A DNA stretch of 64,000 nucleotides from Amycolatopsis methanolica 239 (lineage in GTDB: Bacteria > Actinomycetota > Actinomycetes > Mycobacteriales > Pseudonocardiaceae): positions 5,766,001-5,830,000 of the forward strand of contig NZ_CP009110.1 in NCBI RefSeq assembly GCF_000739085.1. The letters run 5' to 3'. Below are positions 1 to 8,078 of the stretch, one piece after another. The notes beneath the pieces are model-generated. The model had not been told where the DNA came from. It ran no database searches and saw only the letters and a list, made by a program, of their open reading frames with translations. A program made the position numbers and the translations under genes. The stretch's first letter is position 1, and each line of letters begins with the position of its first letter.

Positions 1-3000
1 GCGGTCAGCGTCAGGGTGCCGTCGTCCCGGCCTGGGTAGCCGTGTTCGATCGAGTTCGTGCACGCTTCGTCGACGGCGAGGATCACGTCGGCGGCCGCCT
101 CGTCGGGGACGTCGGACTGGGCCAGCCACTGCCGCAACTCCCGCCGCATGTCGACCAAGCTCCGTGGCTCCGCGGGCAGCTCCAGGCGCATCGGGCCGGG
201 CGGGTGCACGTAGACCAGCACCGCCACGTCGTCGTTGTGGCCGGACGGCGGCAACAAACTGTCCAGCAGGTGCTCGGTGATCTCCGCCGACTGCCGGCGC
301 GGCACCTCGCGCACCGCCACCCGCGCGCCTTCGATCGCCTCGTCGATCGGCTGGCCGTGCCGCTCCACCAAGCCATCCGTGTACAGCAACAGCACCGAAC
401 CCGGCCGCAACGGCACCGTCGCACGGGGACGGTCCGCCGACCGGCGCACCGCCAACGGGACCGACAACGCCTGGTCCAACAACTGATCACTGCCGTCAGC
501 GTGGCTGAGCACCGCCGACGGGTGACCGGCGCTGGAGTACGTCACGATCCCGGCCACCGGGTCGACCACCGCACAAAACACCGTGGTGCACAAGGCGCCC
601 GGGATCTGCCGGGCGAAGCCGTCCAGCTGGTCCAGCGCCCGCGCGGGGTCGCCGTAGCTCAACAGGAGCGCACTGCACGCACTGCGCAGCTGCCCCATCA
701 CCGACGCCGCCGCGAGCCCCCTGCCGACACAATCTCCCACGACCACCGCGATCCGGCCGTCCGGCAACCGCGCCACGTCGTACCAGTCGCCGCCGACCTC
801 CAGCGGCCGCACCGCAGGCTCGTACCGCACCGCGAACCCGGCGGGCAGATCCGTCGGGCCCAGGATCGCGTGCTGCAGCGTCAGCGCGACCGCACGCGCC
901 TCGTCGTAGCTGCGGGCCCGGCCGAGTGCCTGCGCGAGCTGCGCCACCAGCATCCCGAACAGCGCGCGGTCCTCGGCGCCCAGCACCTGGTCCGCCCGCT
1001 CGGCCCACACCACCGAATCACCACTGCCGAGCGTCGCCCCGAGTTCGCGGCTCGCCTCCGGCGGCCAGATCTGCCCCGGCGCCTGACGGCGCGCGCGGTC
1101 CAGCCGCTCGTACAGCTCCGGCTCCAGCTCGTCGAACGAACCGGCCTCCGGATCGCCGGCGAGCAACCCGCCGCTCTCCACGGTCGGCCAGATCGCCGCC
1201 ACCACCCGCGTCGCACCGAGGATCGCCCGCAACGCCGACACCCCGGCGTTCAGCACCTCCGCGACATCGGTGGCAGCCGCGAGGTCCACTGCGAACGCGG
1301 CCAGCACCGCCTCCCGGTCCGCCGCCTCCTTCTCGACCGTGACATCCCGCAGCGTCCCGACCAGCCAAGACCGCCCGTCGTCCTCGGCGACACGCGTGAG
1401 AGTCAGGGCGGCCCACGCCTCACTCCCGTCCGGGCGCTCCACCCGGACCGACACCTCGTGCCCATCACCCAGGTAGCCCACCAGATCGACAGCCGGCACG
1501 CGCTCGGCTTCCCCGCCCAGCCACGGGTACGGCCACGCCATCGGCACGCTCTCCGCGCCGTACCCGGTGATCGTGGCGAACGCCGGATTGACCTCGACCA
1601 CCACGCCGTCGCTGTCGGCGACGAACACGCCCTCCCGCAACGACTCGAACAACGCACGGCGGAACTCCGACTCGCGCCGCCGCAGACCGGACAACGCCAG
1701 GTTCGCCCGCACCCGCGCCAGCAGCTCCGCGCCGGAAAACGGTTTCGGCAGGTAGTCGTCCGCGCCCGCCTCCAGACCGGACACCGCCGCCTCGACCCCG
1801 GCCCGCGCGGACAGGAACAGCACCGGCACCGACTTCGTCGCCGGTTCCGCCCGCAGCGCCCGGATGAGCCCGAACCCGTCCAGCCGCGGCATCATCACGT
1901 CCGACAACACGAGATCCGGGCGGTGGCGCCGCGCCAGCTCCAGCCCCTCGACACCGTCCCGCGCGAGCAGGACCCGCCCGACCGGGCGCAGCATCCGCGA
2001 GATGAACCGGCTCAGATCGGTGTTGTCCTCGACCACCAGCAGCGTCGGCCCCTGCTGCTCGCCGGGCGGCGCCGTCTCGCCTACCGCGTCGACGCGCCAC
2101 TGCAGCGCTTCCTCGCGGTAGGCGGGCGCGGCGGTGAGCTCGAAATCGACGGCCGCCGGGGGCGCGACCGCCGCGAGCGGCAACCGGACGCAGAACGTGC
2201 TCCCGGCCCCCTCCACCGAATCCGCGGACACCGTGCCATCGTGCAGCCGCACCAGTTCCTGCACCAGAGCCAGCCCGATCCCGGCGCCCTCGTGGGAGCG
2301 GCCCTCGCGCCCGCGCGCCCGGTGGAACCGCTGGAACAGCCTGGGCAGCTCGTCGGCCGGGATGCCGGCGCCGGTGTCGGTGACCGTCAGCTCGGCGTGC
2401 CCGTCCACCTCCCGCAGCCGGACCGCGACCCCGCCCTCCCGCGTGTACTTGAGCCCGTTGGACAGCAGGTTGAGGACGATCTTCTCCCACATGTCCGGGT
2501 CGACGACCACCGCGCGGGACAGCGGCGGGCAGTCGATCTCGAACCGCAACCCGGCGCGCCGCACGGCCGGGGCGAAACTCTCCGCCACCTCCGTGGTCAG
2601 CGCGGCCAGGTCGTGCGGCGCGGAGTCCGGTTGCAGCCGGCCGGCCTCGAGCTTGGCGAAGTCGAGCAGGTCGTTCACCAGCCGCCGCAGCCGACCGGCG
2701 TTGCGGTGCACCAGCTCCAGCCGCTCGCGCTGACCGGGCGGCAACGGCTCGGCGGTGGCGGCCAGCGCGTCCTCGGCCGGGCCGGTGATGAGCGTCAGCG
2801 GGATGCGGAACTCGTGGCTGACGTTGGCGAAGAACTCGCTCTTCGCGCGGTCGAGCTCGGCCAGCGCCTCCGAGCGACGACGCTCGCCCTCGTAGGCGAG
2901 CGCGTCGGTGATCAGGCTCGACACCTGGCCGCCGAGCAGTTCGAGGAAGGCCCGGTAGTCCGCGTCCAGCGCCTGGTAGGCCGACACCCCGAGCAGCAGC

Positions 3001-3866
3001 GCGCCCACCAGCTCCGCCCGCCCGGCGGCGACCAGCGGCAGCACCACGGCGCGGTCCGGCGCGGCCGTGCCGACCACCACCGGTTGCACGAAGTCCGGCC
3101 CGAACCGCTTCCGCAGCCCGTCGCACACCCGGGTCCCGCCGTCCCACAACGGCCAGACCGGTTCCCCACCGCGGTGCAGCACCGCGGGCGCGGCGCGCTC
3201 CCCGGGACCGACCCCGTACGCGGCGGCCAGCGACGCCTGCCCCTCGTCGAACAGGTACGCCAGCGCGAACGGCAGATCGGCGCCGTGCCGGCCCAGCGCG
3301 GACACCGCCGACCGCGCGGTCTGCGCCACCGACCCGGCCGCCGACACCTCGCCGAGATCGTTGAGCACCGCCATCCTGCGCTGGCGGACCACCTGCTCGG
3401 TGGTGTCCTGGACCGCGACCAGGATGCCCAGCACCTCGCCCCGGTCACCGGAGATCGGGCTGTAGGAGAACGTCCAGTACGTCTCTTCGAGGTAGTTGTG
3501 CCGGTCGAGGAACAGCAGCTGGTTCTCCGAGTAGGTGGCTCCCTGACCGGTCACGACGTGACGCGTCAGCGGGCCCAGTTCGGCCCACGCCTCCGCCCAG
3601 CACTCCGAAGCCGGGCGCCCGAGGTAGCGCGGGTGCTTCTCGCCCATCGCCGGGCGGTAGGCGTCGTTGTAGAAGACGGTGAGCTCGGGCCCCCACCACA
3701 CCAGCATCGGGAACCGCGACGACAGCACCAAGCGCAACGCGGCGTGCAGCTCACCCGGCCACTCCCCGATCGGGCCGAGGGCGGTCGCCGTCCAGTCGCG
3801 TGCGGCGACCATCGCCCCCATCTCACCCACGGCGTCCAAATAGGACGTGTCAGCCGGATCCGTCAT
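1..3866 (-). CDS. Hybrid PAS/GAF histidine kinase, receiver and SpoIIE phosphatase (3' end outside window)
   Basis: One uninterrupted frame of 1,288 visible codons that runs off the window start. Domains in order: PAS (about residues 25-140), GAF (about 155-300), HisKA with SHEFRIPLT (His351, where SHELRTPLT is usual), HATPase with NLLSNGLKYT and DTGAGIP, a receiver (about 605-725) with LVLSDVMMP (Asp656), a second PAS, a GAF-like stretch, a SpoIIE/PP2C phosphatase (VGGDWYDVA, YTDGLVE), and the beginning of an RsbW-like ATPase (DEACTNSIEHGY). It probably integrates signals and both phosphorylates and dephosphorylates partner-switching proteins in the cytoplasm; no membrane segment is seen. 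The ATG start at 3866 follows GAGGG and lies 8 bp after the upstream STAS gene, which is a plausible substrate and operon partner. What it senses is unknown. The frame is certain; the role is inferred from domains. Confidence 0.9.
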   Translation of the reverse strand, partial: MTDPADTSYLDAVGEMGAMVAARDWTATALGPIGEWPGELHAALRLVLSSRFPMLVWWGPELTVFYNDAYRPAMGEKHPRYLGRPASECWAEAWAELGPLTRHVVTGQGATYSENQLLFLDRHNYLEETYWTFSYSPISGDRGEVLGILVAVQDTTEQVVRQRRMAVLNDLGEVSAAGSVAQTARSAVSALGRHGADLPFALAYLFDEGQASLAAAYGVGPGERAAPAVLHRGGEPVWPLWDGGTRVCDGLRKRFGPDFVQPVVVGTAAPDRAVVLPLVAAGRAELVGALLLGVSAYQALDADYRAFLELLGGQVSSLITDALAYEGERRRSEALAELDRAKSEFFANVSHEFRIPLTLITGPAEDALAATAEPLPPGQRERLELVHRNAGRLRRLVNDLLDFAKLEAGRLQPDSAPHDLAALTTEVAESFAPAVRRAGLRFEIDCPPLSRAVVVDPDMWEKIVLNLLSNGLKYTREGGVAVRLREVDGHAELTVTDTGAGIPADELPRLFQRFHRARGREGRSHEGAGIGLALVQELVRLHDGTVSADSVEGAGSTFCVRLPLAAVAPPAAVDFELTAAPAYREEALQWRVDAVGETAPPGEQQGPTLLVVEDNTDLSRFISRMLRPVGRVLLARDGVEGLELARRHRPDLVLSDVMMPRLDGFGLIRALRAEPATKSVPVLFLSARAGVEAAVSGLEAGADDYLPKPFSGAELLARVRANLALSGLRRRESEFRRALFESLREGVFVADSDGVVVEVNPAFATITGYGAESVPMAWPYPWLGGEAERVPAVDLVGYLGDGHEVSVRVERPDGSEAWAALTLTRVAEDDGRSWLVGTLRDVTVEKEAADREAVLAAFAVDLAAATDVAEVLNAGVSALRAILGATRVVAAIWPTVESGGLLAGDPEAGSFDELEPELYERLDRARRQAPGQIWPPEASRELGATLGSGDSVVWAERADQVLGAEDRALFGMLVAQLAQALGRARSYDEARAVALTLQHAILGPTDLPAGFAVRYEPAVRPLEVGGDWYDVARLPDGRIAVVVGDCVGRGLAAASVMGQLRSACSALLLSYGDPARALDQLDGFARQIPGALCTTVFCAVVDPVAGIVTYSSAGHPSAVLSHADGSDQLLDQALSVPLAVRRSADRPRATVPLRPGSVLLLYTDGLVERHGQPIDEAIEGARVAVREVPRRQSAEITEHLLDSLLPPSGHNDDVAVLVYVHPPGPMRLELPAEPRSLVDMRRELRQWLAQSDVPDEAAADVILAVDEACTNSIEHGYPGRDDGTLTLT

Positions 3867-3874
3867 CGACCGTG

Positions 3875-4228
3875 TCAGCCCTCACTCAGGGCGCATTCGA
3901 GAGTTTCGGAAACGGTGAACACCTGCCGCAGATCGGCCGCCTCCAGCGCGCGCAACACGACTCGGCTGGACGCGACCAGCCGCAGCGGTGTGCCGGCCTC
4001 GGCACACCGCTGCTCGGCCTCGACGAGCAGGGACAACCCGGCGGAGCCGAGGAAGTCCACGTGGGACAGGTCGACGATCACCGGCTGGGGCGGCACGGCC
4101 GCGCGCCGGGCCTGGTCCATCTCGCTGATCAGCGCCGGTGCGGAACACAGGTCCACACCGCCGGACGCGGTCACCACGACGGCGTCCCCGGTCACCCGGT
4201 GACGCACCGCGAAAGCTTCTTCGGCCAA
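3875..4228 (-). CDS. STAS-domain anti-sigma factor antagonist
   Basis: A 117-residue single STAS domain of the SpoIIAA/RsbV class, the usual family length. The phosphorylatable-serine loop is seen as VDFLGSAGLSLL, with an N-terminal GGVDLCSAPAL strand and helix. Such proteins bind an anti-sigma kinase when unphosphorylated and so free the sigma factor; a SpoIIE-type phosphatase reactivates them. The large SpoIIE-containing kinase starts 8 bp downstream on the same strand, so the two form a natural pair. The ATG at 4228 has a purine-rich stretch upstream. Which sigma factor is controlled cannot be told from this window. Confidence 0.9.
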   Translation of the reverse strand: MAEEAFAVRHRVTGDAVVVTASGGVDLCSAPALISEMDQARRAAVPPQPVIVDLSHVDFLGSAGLSLLVEAEQRCAEAGTPLRLVASSRVVLRALEAADLRQVFTVSETLECALSEG

Positions 4229-4312
4229 CGGAACCTCCCGGACACGCGTGGGGACACCTGCGGTGCGTTCAGCCTAATGCGGGGCCGGGAAGTCGGCAGA
4301 TCTCGAGCTTCG

Positions 4313-4747
4313 TCACCCCGCCAGCGCCGGCGCCGAATACGCGGCCAGCCGCTCCCGGACGTCCACCGGATCCCACACCGGCGGTTCGAGGACACCGGCC
4401 GCCACGCCGTCGCACAGGTCCGCGGCGAACCGCGCCACCACCCGTGGCGCGGGCAGGACGTCGGCGCCGAGGTAGGCCAGGACGATCAGGTCCTCGCCGC
4501 AGTGCGATTCGACGACCAGCGACCACCCGGTGTCCTCGCTCCAGAGGAGGGCGGCGTCGCGGTCGGGGAACTCGGGAAGGCGGCGCTCCAGCGCCAGGTA
4601 TGCGTTTGCCGGTGGTGGGTCGATCTGCACGAAGTAGGCGGTGCCGCCCAGCCCCAGAGCCTCGGTCACCAGTCGCACGTACCGCCGCAGCCCCCGCGCC
4701 TGCGCGTCCTCGTATTCCAGGTACATCTGCCCTCGCACTTCGCCCAC
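4313..4747 (-). CDS. DUF6292-like protein
   Basis: A 144-residue soluble protein with no signal peptide or membrane segment. The pattern YVRLVTEALGL, then LPEFPDRDAALLWSEDTGW and a C-terminal LGADVLPAPRVVARF region resembles the small actinobacterial DUF6292 family, whose function is not known. It sits alone between two STAS genes on the same strand, but the gaps of about 84 and 145 bp do not suggest tight coupling. The family call is from memory of the motif order and is moderate in confidence; the reading frame itself is well supported by codon bias. Confidence 0.7.
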   Translation of the reverse strand: MGEVRGQMYLEYEDAQARGLRRYVRLVTEALGLGGTAYFVQIDPPPANAYLALERRLPEFPDRDAALLWSEDTGWSLVVESHCGEDLIVLAYLGADVLPAPRVVARFAADLCDGVAAGVLEPPVWDPVDVRERLAAYSAPALAG

Positions 4748-4892
4748 CAGACAGCCGGCGGGGCGCCCCTGCTTGACGCCTCGCCGGAAATCGGCCCCTT
4801 GACGGGTTTGAAACCGCTCATGCCCCAGCCGGGCTACCCCTGGCTCGCGAATCCCAAACCAGCCATTTCACGGTGGGTGTGCGCGGGCTGCC

Positions 4893-5261
4893 TCACGCAC
4901 GAGCGCTGGGTGACTCCTCACCCTCGATGGTGAACGAGCCCAGCAGCCCGGTGATGTCCAGGATGCGCCGCGCGTAGCGGTCCACGTTGGCCAGCTTCAC
5001 CGTGCCGCCCTGCTCCTCCGCGCTGGTCTTCGCCCTGATCAGGGCGCTGATGCAGGCCGAGTCGAAGAAGTTGAGGCCTTCGAAGTCGAGCACCAGGTGG
5101 ATCACGCCGGATCCGAGCAGCTTCTCCACGGCCTGGTCCAGCTGGTCCACCGCGCCGTGGTCGATCTCGCCGAGCAGCAGCACACGTCCGCTGTCGCCGC
5201 TGGCCTCCGTGCGCACCACGGAAGCCGTGGCGGACCTTGTCGCGCCTTCGTCCGTCGTCAT
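4893..5261 (-). CDS. STAS-domain anti-sigma factor antagonist
   Basis: A 122-residue STAS domain: LLLGEIDHGAVDQLD, LVLDFEGLNFFDSACISAL (serine of FDSACI in the phosphorylation loop) and a C-terminal DITGLLGSFTIEG. The frame is open further upstream, but the ATG at 5261 matches the family length, and an earlier start would run into the region before the divergent rsbR gene. It is a likely RsbV-like substrate for the kinases and phosphatases of this cluster. The 153-bp gap to rsbR (5415, plus strand) must hold divergent promoters. Confidence 0.88.
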   Translation of the reverse strand: MTTDEGATRSATASVVRTEASGDSGRVLLLGEIDHGAVDQLDQAVEKLLGSGVIHLVLDFEGLNFFDSACISALIRAKTSAEEQGGTVKLANVDRYARRILDITGLLGSFTIEGEESPSARA

Positions 5262-5414
5262 GGTTCGAACTCTCTCCAAAATCGTGGCGTCGGCTTCGGC
5301 CCCGGTTGTCGCCCGGCGACCGTGTGCAATAAGTTTGCCGCAAGCCAACGAACTCCGCGCAACACCGCGGATCGTTCTGCCTACGACCTTCCACCATGCT
5401 GGAGCCTGGGAGCG

Positions 5415-6284
5415 ATGACGACAACCTCCGACCGCCAGATCACCGCCGTGGTCAGCGATTTCCTTGACGCCCAAAAGGAATCGATCGTCACGCAGTGGGC
5501 CGACTCACCTTTCTTCCGCTCCGTGGCGCAGGATTCCGACCAGGCCGCAGGCGACAGTGCCGAGGTCCTGCGGGGGATCCGCCGGGCCATCGCGGCCGGT
5601 GACGCGGACAGCCCGGCCGCCGACGGCTTCAACGACCTGCGCTCGCTGCTCACCGCGCTCGCCTCGCAACTCGACGGCAACGAGGGTGTGAGCCCGCGCA
5701 CCGCCGTCGAGGTGAGCGACCTCAAGAAGCCGCTGCTGCGCCTGTGGCAGGAGACAGCGGATGCGGAATTGCTCACAGCGGGCGCCCTGCTGCTCTCCAG
5801 CGCGGTGGACACCCTGCGGCTGGTGCTCGTCGAGTCGGCGCTCGCCTCGGCCAAGGAGACCCTGGCCATCCAGCGCGACCAGCTGACCGAGCTGTCCACC
5901 CCGGTCATCAAGCTGTGGGACGGGGTGCTGGCGATCCCGCTGATCGGCACCCTGGACAGCATGCGCAGCCAGGTCGCCACCGAGAGCCTGCTGCAGTCGA
6001 TCATGACCCACCAGGCCAAGGTCGCGATCCTGGACATCACCGGCGTGCCCACGGTCGACACGATGGTGGCCCAGCACCTGCTCAAGACCGCCATGGCGGC
6101 GCGGTTGATGGGCGCGGAGTGCGTCATCAGCGGCATCCGCCCGCAGATCGCCAACACGATGGTGCAGCTCGGCATCGACCTCGGCGAGGTCGCCACCCGC
6201 GCCCGGCTGGCCGACGCGCTGGCCTACGCCCTCAACCGGCTCGGACTGCAGGTGGGCTCGTCCGCGGGACCGGGCGTGGTCTGA
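5415..6284 (+). CDS. rsbR: RsbR-like stressosome scaffold protein
   Basis: A 289-residue protein: an N-terminal non-heme-globin-like helical sensor module (about residues 1-150), a linker helix, and a C-terminal STAS domain with the RsbR hallmarks STPVIKLWDGVLAIPLIGTL, then DITGVPTVDTMVAQHLLKTA and SGIRPQIANTMVQLGIDLG. The threonine of VPTVDTM matches the RsbT-phosphorylated position of Bacillus RsbRA. With RsbS it should form the stressosome core that holds RsbT until stress. The ATG at 5415 follows GGGAG. Its stop overlaps the rsbS start (TGATG), so translation is probably coupled. The signal it senses cannot be read from the sequence. Confidence 0.92.
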   Translation: MTTTSDRQITAVVSDFLDAQKESIVTQWADSPFFRSVAQDSDQAAGDSAEVLRGIRRAIAAGDADSPAADGFNDLRSLLTALASQLDGNEGVSPRTAVEVSDLKKPLLRLWQETADAELLTAGALLLSSAVDTLRLVLVESALASAKETLAIQRDQLTELSTPVIKLWDGVLAIPLIGTLDSMRSQVATESLLQSIMTHQAKVAILDITGVPTVDTMVAQHLLKTAMAARLMGAECVISGIRPQIANTMVQLGIDLGEVATRARLADALAYALNRLGLQVGSSAGPGVV

Positions 6285-6661
6285 TGGCAGGCATCCCGAT
6301 CGTCAACCTGAGTGGTGTCCTGCTGGTCACCATCCAGGAGGAGCTCCTCGACCAGTCGGTGGCCGAGTTCGAGTCCGAGCTCACCGAGAAGGTCGTGGAG
6401 ACCCGCGCCCGGGGTGTGCTCATCGACGTGTCCGTGCTGGACATCATCGACTCGTTCCTCGCCCGCACGCTGCACGACATCGCGGCCATCACCTCGCTGA
6501 TGGCGGCGCGCACCGTGGTGGTGGGCATGCGGCCCGCCGTCGCCATCACCCTGGTCGAACTCGGCCTGACCCTGCCCGGCCTGTCCACGGCGCTCTCCGT
6601 CGAGGAGGGCTTGTCACTACTCACCCCGCAACCGGGGTCATCGCGGACGGCGCTGCGGTGA
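6284..6661 (+). CDS. rsbS: RsbS-like stressosome STAS protein
   Basis: A 125-residue STAS protein that starts inside the stop of rsbR. DVSVLDIIDSFLAR carries the conserved DSF serine that RsbT phosphorylates in Bacillus RsbS, and VVVGMRPAVAITLVELGL is the typical second half. It is the minimal partner of RsbR in the stressosome and sequesters RsbT. Its length equals the family norm. The gene overlaps rsbT by 4 bp at the 3' end. Confidence 0.93.
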   Translation: MAGIPIVNLSGVLLVTIQEELLDQSVAEFESELTEKVVETRARGVLIDVSVLDIIDSFLARTLHDIAAITSLMAARTVVVGMRPAVAITLVELGLTLPGLSTALSVEEGLSLLTPQPGSSRTALR

Positions 6662-7083
6662 CACGCGCGCCTTCCACGAACACGGTCGCCATCCACGACG
6701 AGTACGACATCGTGCATGTGCGGCACGCCGCCAGGTCGGCGGCGTCCACCGCGGGGTTCAGCCTCGTGCAGCAGACCAAACTGGTCACCGCCGCCAGCGA
6801 ACTGGCCCGCAACGCCCTGGTCTACGGCGGCGGCGGGCAGGCGGAAATCGCCGTCGAGGACCTCGGCGGCAACCCGACGGTGCGGATGACCTTCACCGAC
6901 AAGGGGCCGGGCATCCCGGACATCGACGCGGCCATGGCGGACGGCTTCACCACCGGTTCCGGCCTCGGCCTCGGGCTCGGCGGCGCCAAACGGCTCGCCG
7001 ACCAGTTCCGGATCGACTCGGCGCCGGGCCGCGGGACGAGGGTGGAGATCAGCATGTCCGTCCGCAGAAGCGCGGGACCGTGA
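6658..7083 (+). CDS. rsbT: RsbT-like switch serine kinase
   Basis: A 141-residue GHKL ATPase. The N box is ASELARNALVYGGGG, the G1 box is DKGPGIPDID and the G2 box is GSGLGLGLGGAKRLAD. RsbT phosphorylates RsbR and RsbS, is then released, and activates an RsbU-type phosphatase. The GTG start at 6658 overlaps the rsbS stop, and its own stop overlaps the next GTG start. Order, lengths and overlaps are those of a classic RST operon. Confidence 0.93.
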   Translation: MTRAPSTNTVAIHDEYDIVHVRHAARSAASTAGFSLVQQTKLVTAASELARNALVYGGGGQAEIAVEDLGGNPTVRMTFTDKGPGIPDIDAAMADGFTTGSGLGLGLGGAKRLADQFRIDSAPGRGTRVEISMSVRRSAGP

Positions 7084-8078
7084 CCCGGGACGACCTGATC
7101 GTGACCGAACAGAGTCACGTCGGCCGCGCGCGGATCGTCGCCGCGTCGGCCGCGACCCGCGCCGGGCTGCCGCTGGAGCGGGTACACCTGGTGTCGCTCG
7201 CCGCCACCGAACTGGCCTCCAACCTGCTCAAACACGCCGGGCGCGGGGTGTTCAGCGTGGTGCCCGCGCTGGGCAGGCTGGACGTGGTCGCCGTCGACTG
7301 CGGTCCGGGGATCGGCCGGATCGAGGACAGCATGCGCGACGGCTACTCGACCACCGGCACGCTGGGCGGCGGCCTCGGCGCGGTGCGCCGCGCCGCGGAC
7401 ATGTTCGACGTCTACAGCAGGCGTGGCCAGGGCACTTCCGTGCTCGCGCGCTGGCACGCCGGCCCGTCGCCGCTGCCCGGTGGCCTGCGGATCGGCAGCG
7501 CGATCCTCACCGCACCGGGTGAAGTGGAATGCGGCGACCGCTGGACGGCGGAAACCACGGACGATAGCGTGACCATCGCGGTGAGTGACGGCCTGGGCCA
7601 CGGCCACCTGGCGGCGCGGGCCAGTGACGCGGCGATCTCCACCGTCGCGGCGCACCCCGAGCTGCGACCGGCCCGTATCCTGGAGCTGATGCAGCCGTCC
7701 CTCGCCTCCACCCGCGGCGCGACCGTCGCCGTCGCGCAGCTGAGTCCGGCGGAGGGACGCATGCGGTTCTGCGGGGTGGGCAACGTGTCCACCCGGTTCT
7801 ACGCGGACCAGGACGGGCCTGTGCAGCGCATCGTGTCGCGCCACGGCATCGTCGGCGTCGCCGCGCGGCCGCGGCCGTCGGACTCCGCGTACTCGTGGTC
7901 CTCTCGCAGCTGGCTGGTGCTGCACTCCGACGGGATTTCGGACAAGTGGAGCAACACCGACTGGCCCGGCCTGTTCAACCACGACCCGGCCACCGTCGCG
8001 GGCTGGATTCTGGGGCAACGTGGCCGCGGGCGGGACGACGCGTGCGTGGTCGTGATCGCGGGAGGTGGTGGACGGTGA
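7080..8078 (+). CDS. RsbT-like ATPase fused to RsbX-like PP2C phosphatase
   Basis: A 332-residue two-domain protein. Residues about 1-135 form a second GHKL switch kinase (ELASNLLKHAGRG, DCGPGI, GGGLGAVRRAADMFDV). Residues about 145-332 form a small SpoIIE/RsbX-type phosphatase (VSDGLGHGHLAARASDAA, FCGVGNVSTRF, LHSDGISDKW, RDDACVVV). In Bacillus RsbX resets the stressosome by dephosphorylating RsbR and RsbS; here the reset phosphatase carries a kinase-like module that could dock where RsbT docks. The GTG start overlaps the rsbT stop, and the stop overlaps the next gene by 4 bp. Function is inferred from domains and position. Confidence 0.88.
   Translation: MTRDDLIVTEQSHVGRARIVAASAATRAGLPLERVHLVSLAATELASNLLKHAGRGVFSVVPALGRLDVVAVDCGPGIGRIEDSMRDGYSTTGTLGGGLGAVRRAADMFDVYSRRGQGTSVLARWHAGPSPLPGGLRIGSAILTAPGEVECGDRWTAETTDDSVTIAVSDGLGHGHLAARASDAAISTVAAHPELRPARILELMQPSLASTRGATVAVAQLSPAEGRMRFCGVGNVSTRFYADQDGPVQRIVSRHGIVGVAARPRPSDSAYSWSSRSWLVLHSDGISDKWSNTDWPGLFNHDPATVAGWILGQRGRGRDDACVVVIAGGGGR

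Noticed and set aside
42-4202. A 1,386-codon open frame on the plus strand
   Set aside because: It is Arg, His and Pro rich, has no recognisable domain and is exactly antisense to the kinase/SpoIIE gene and the STAS gene, whose frames show clear domains. It is an artefact of high GC.
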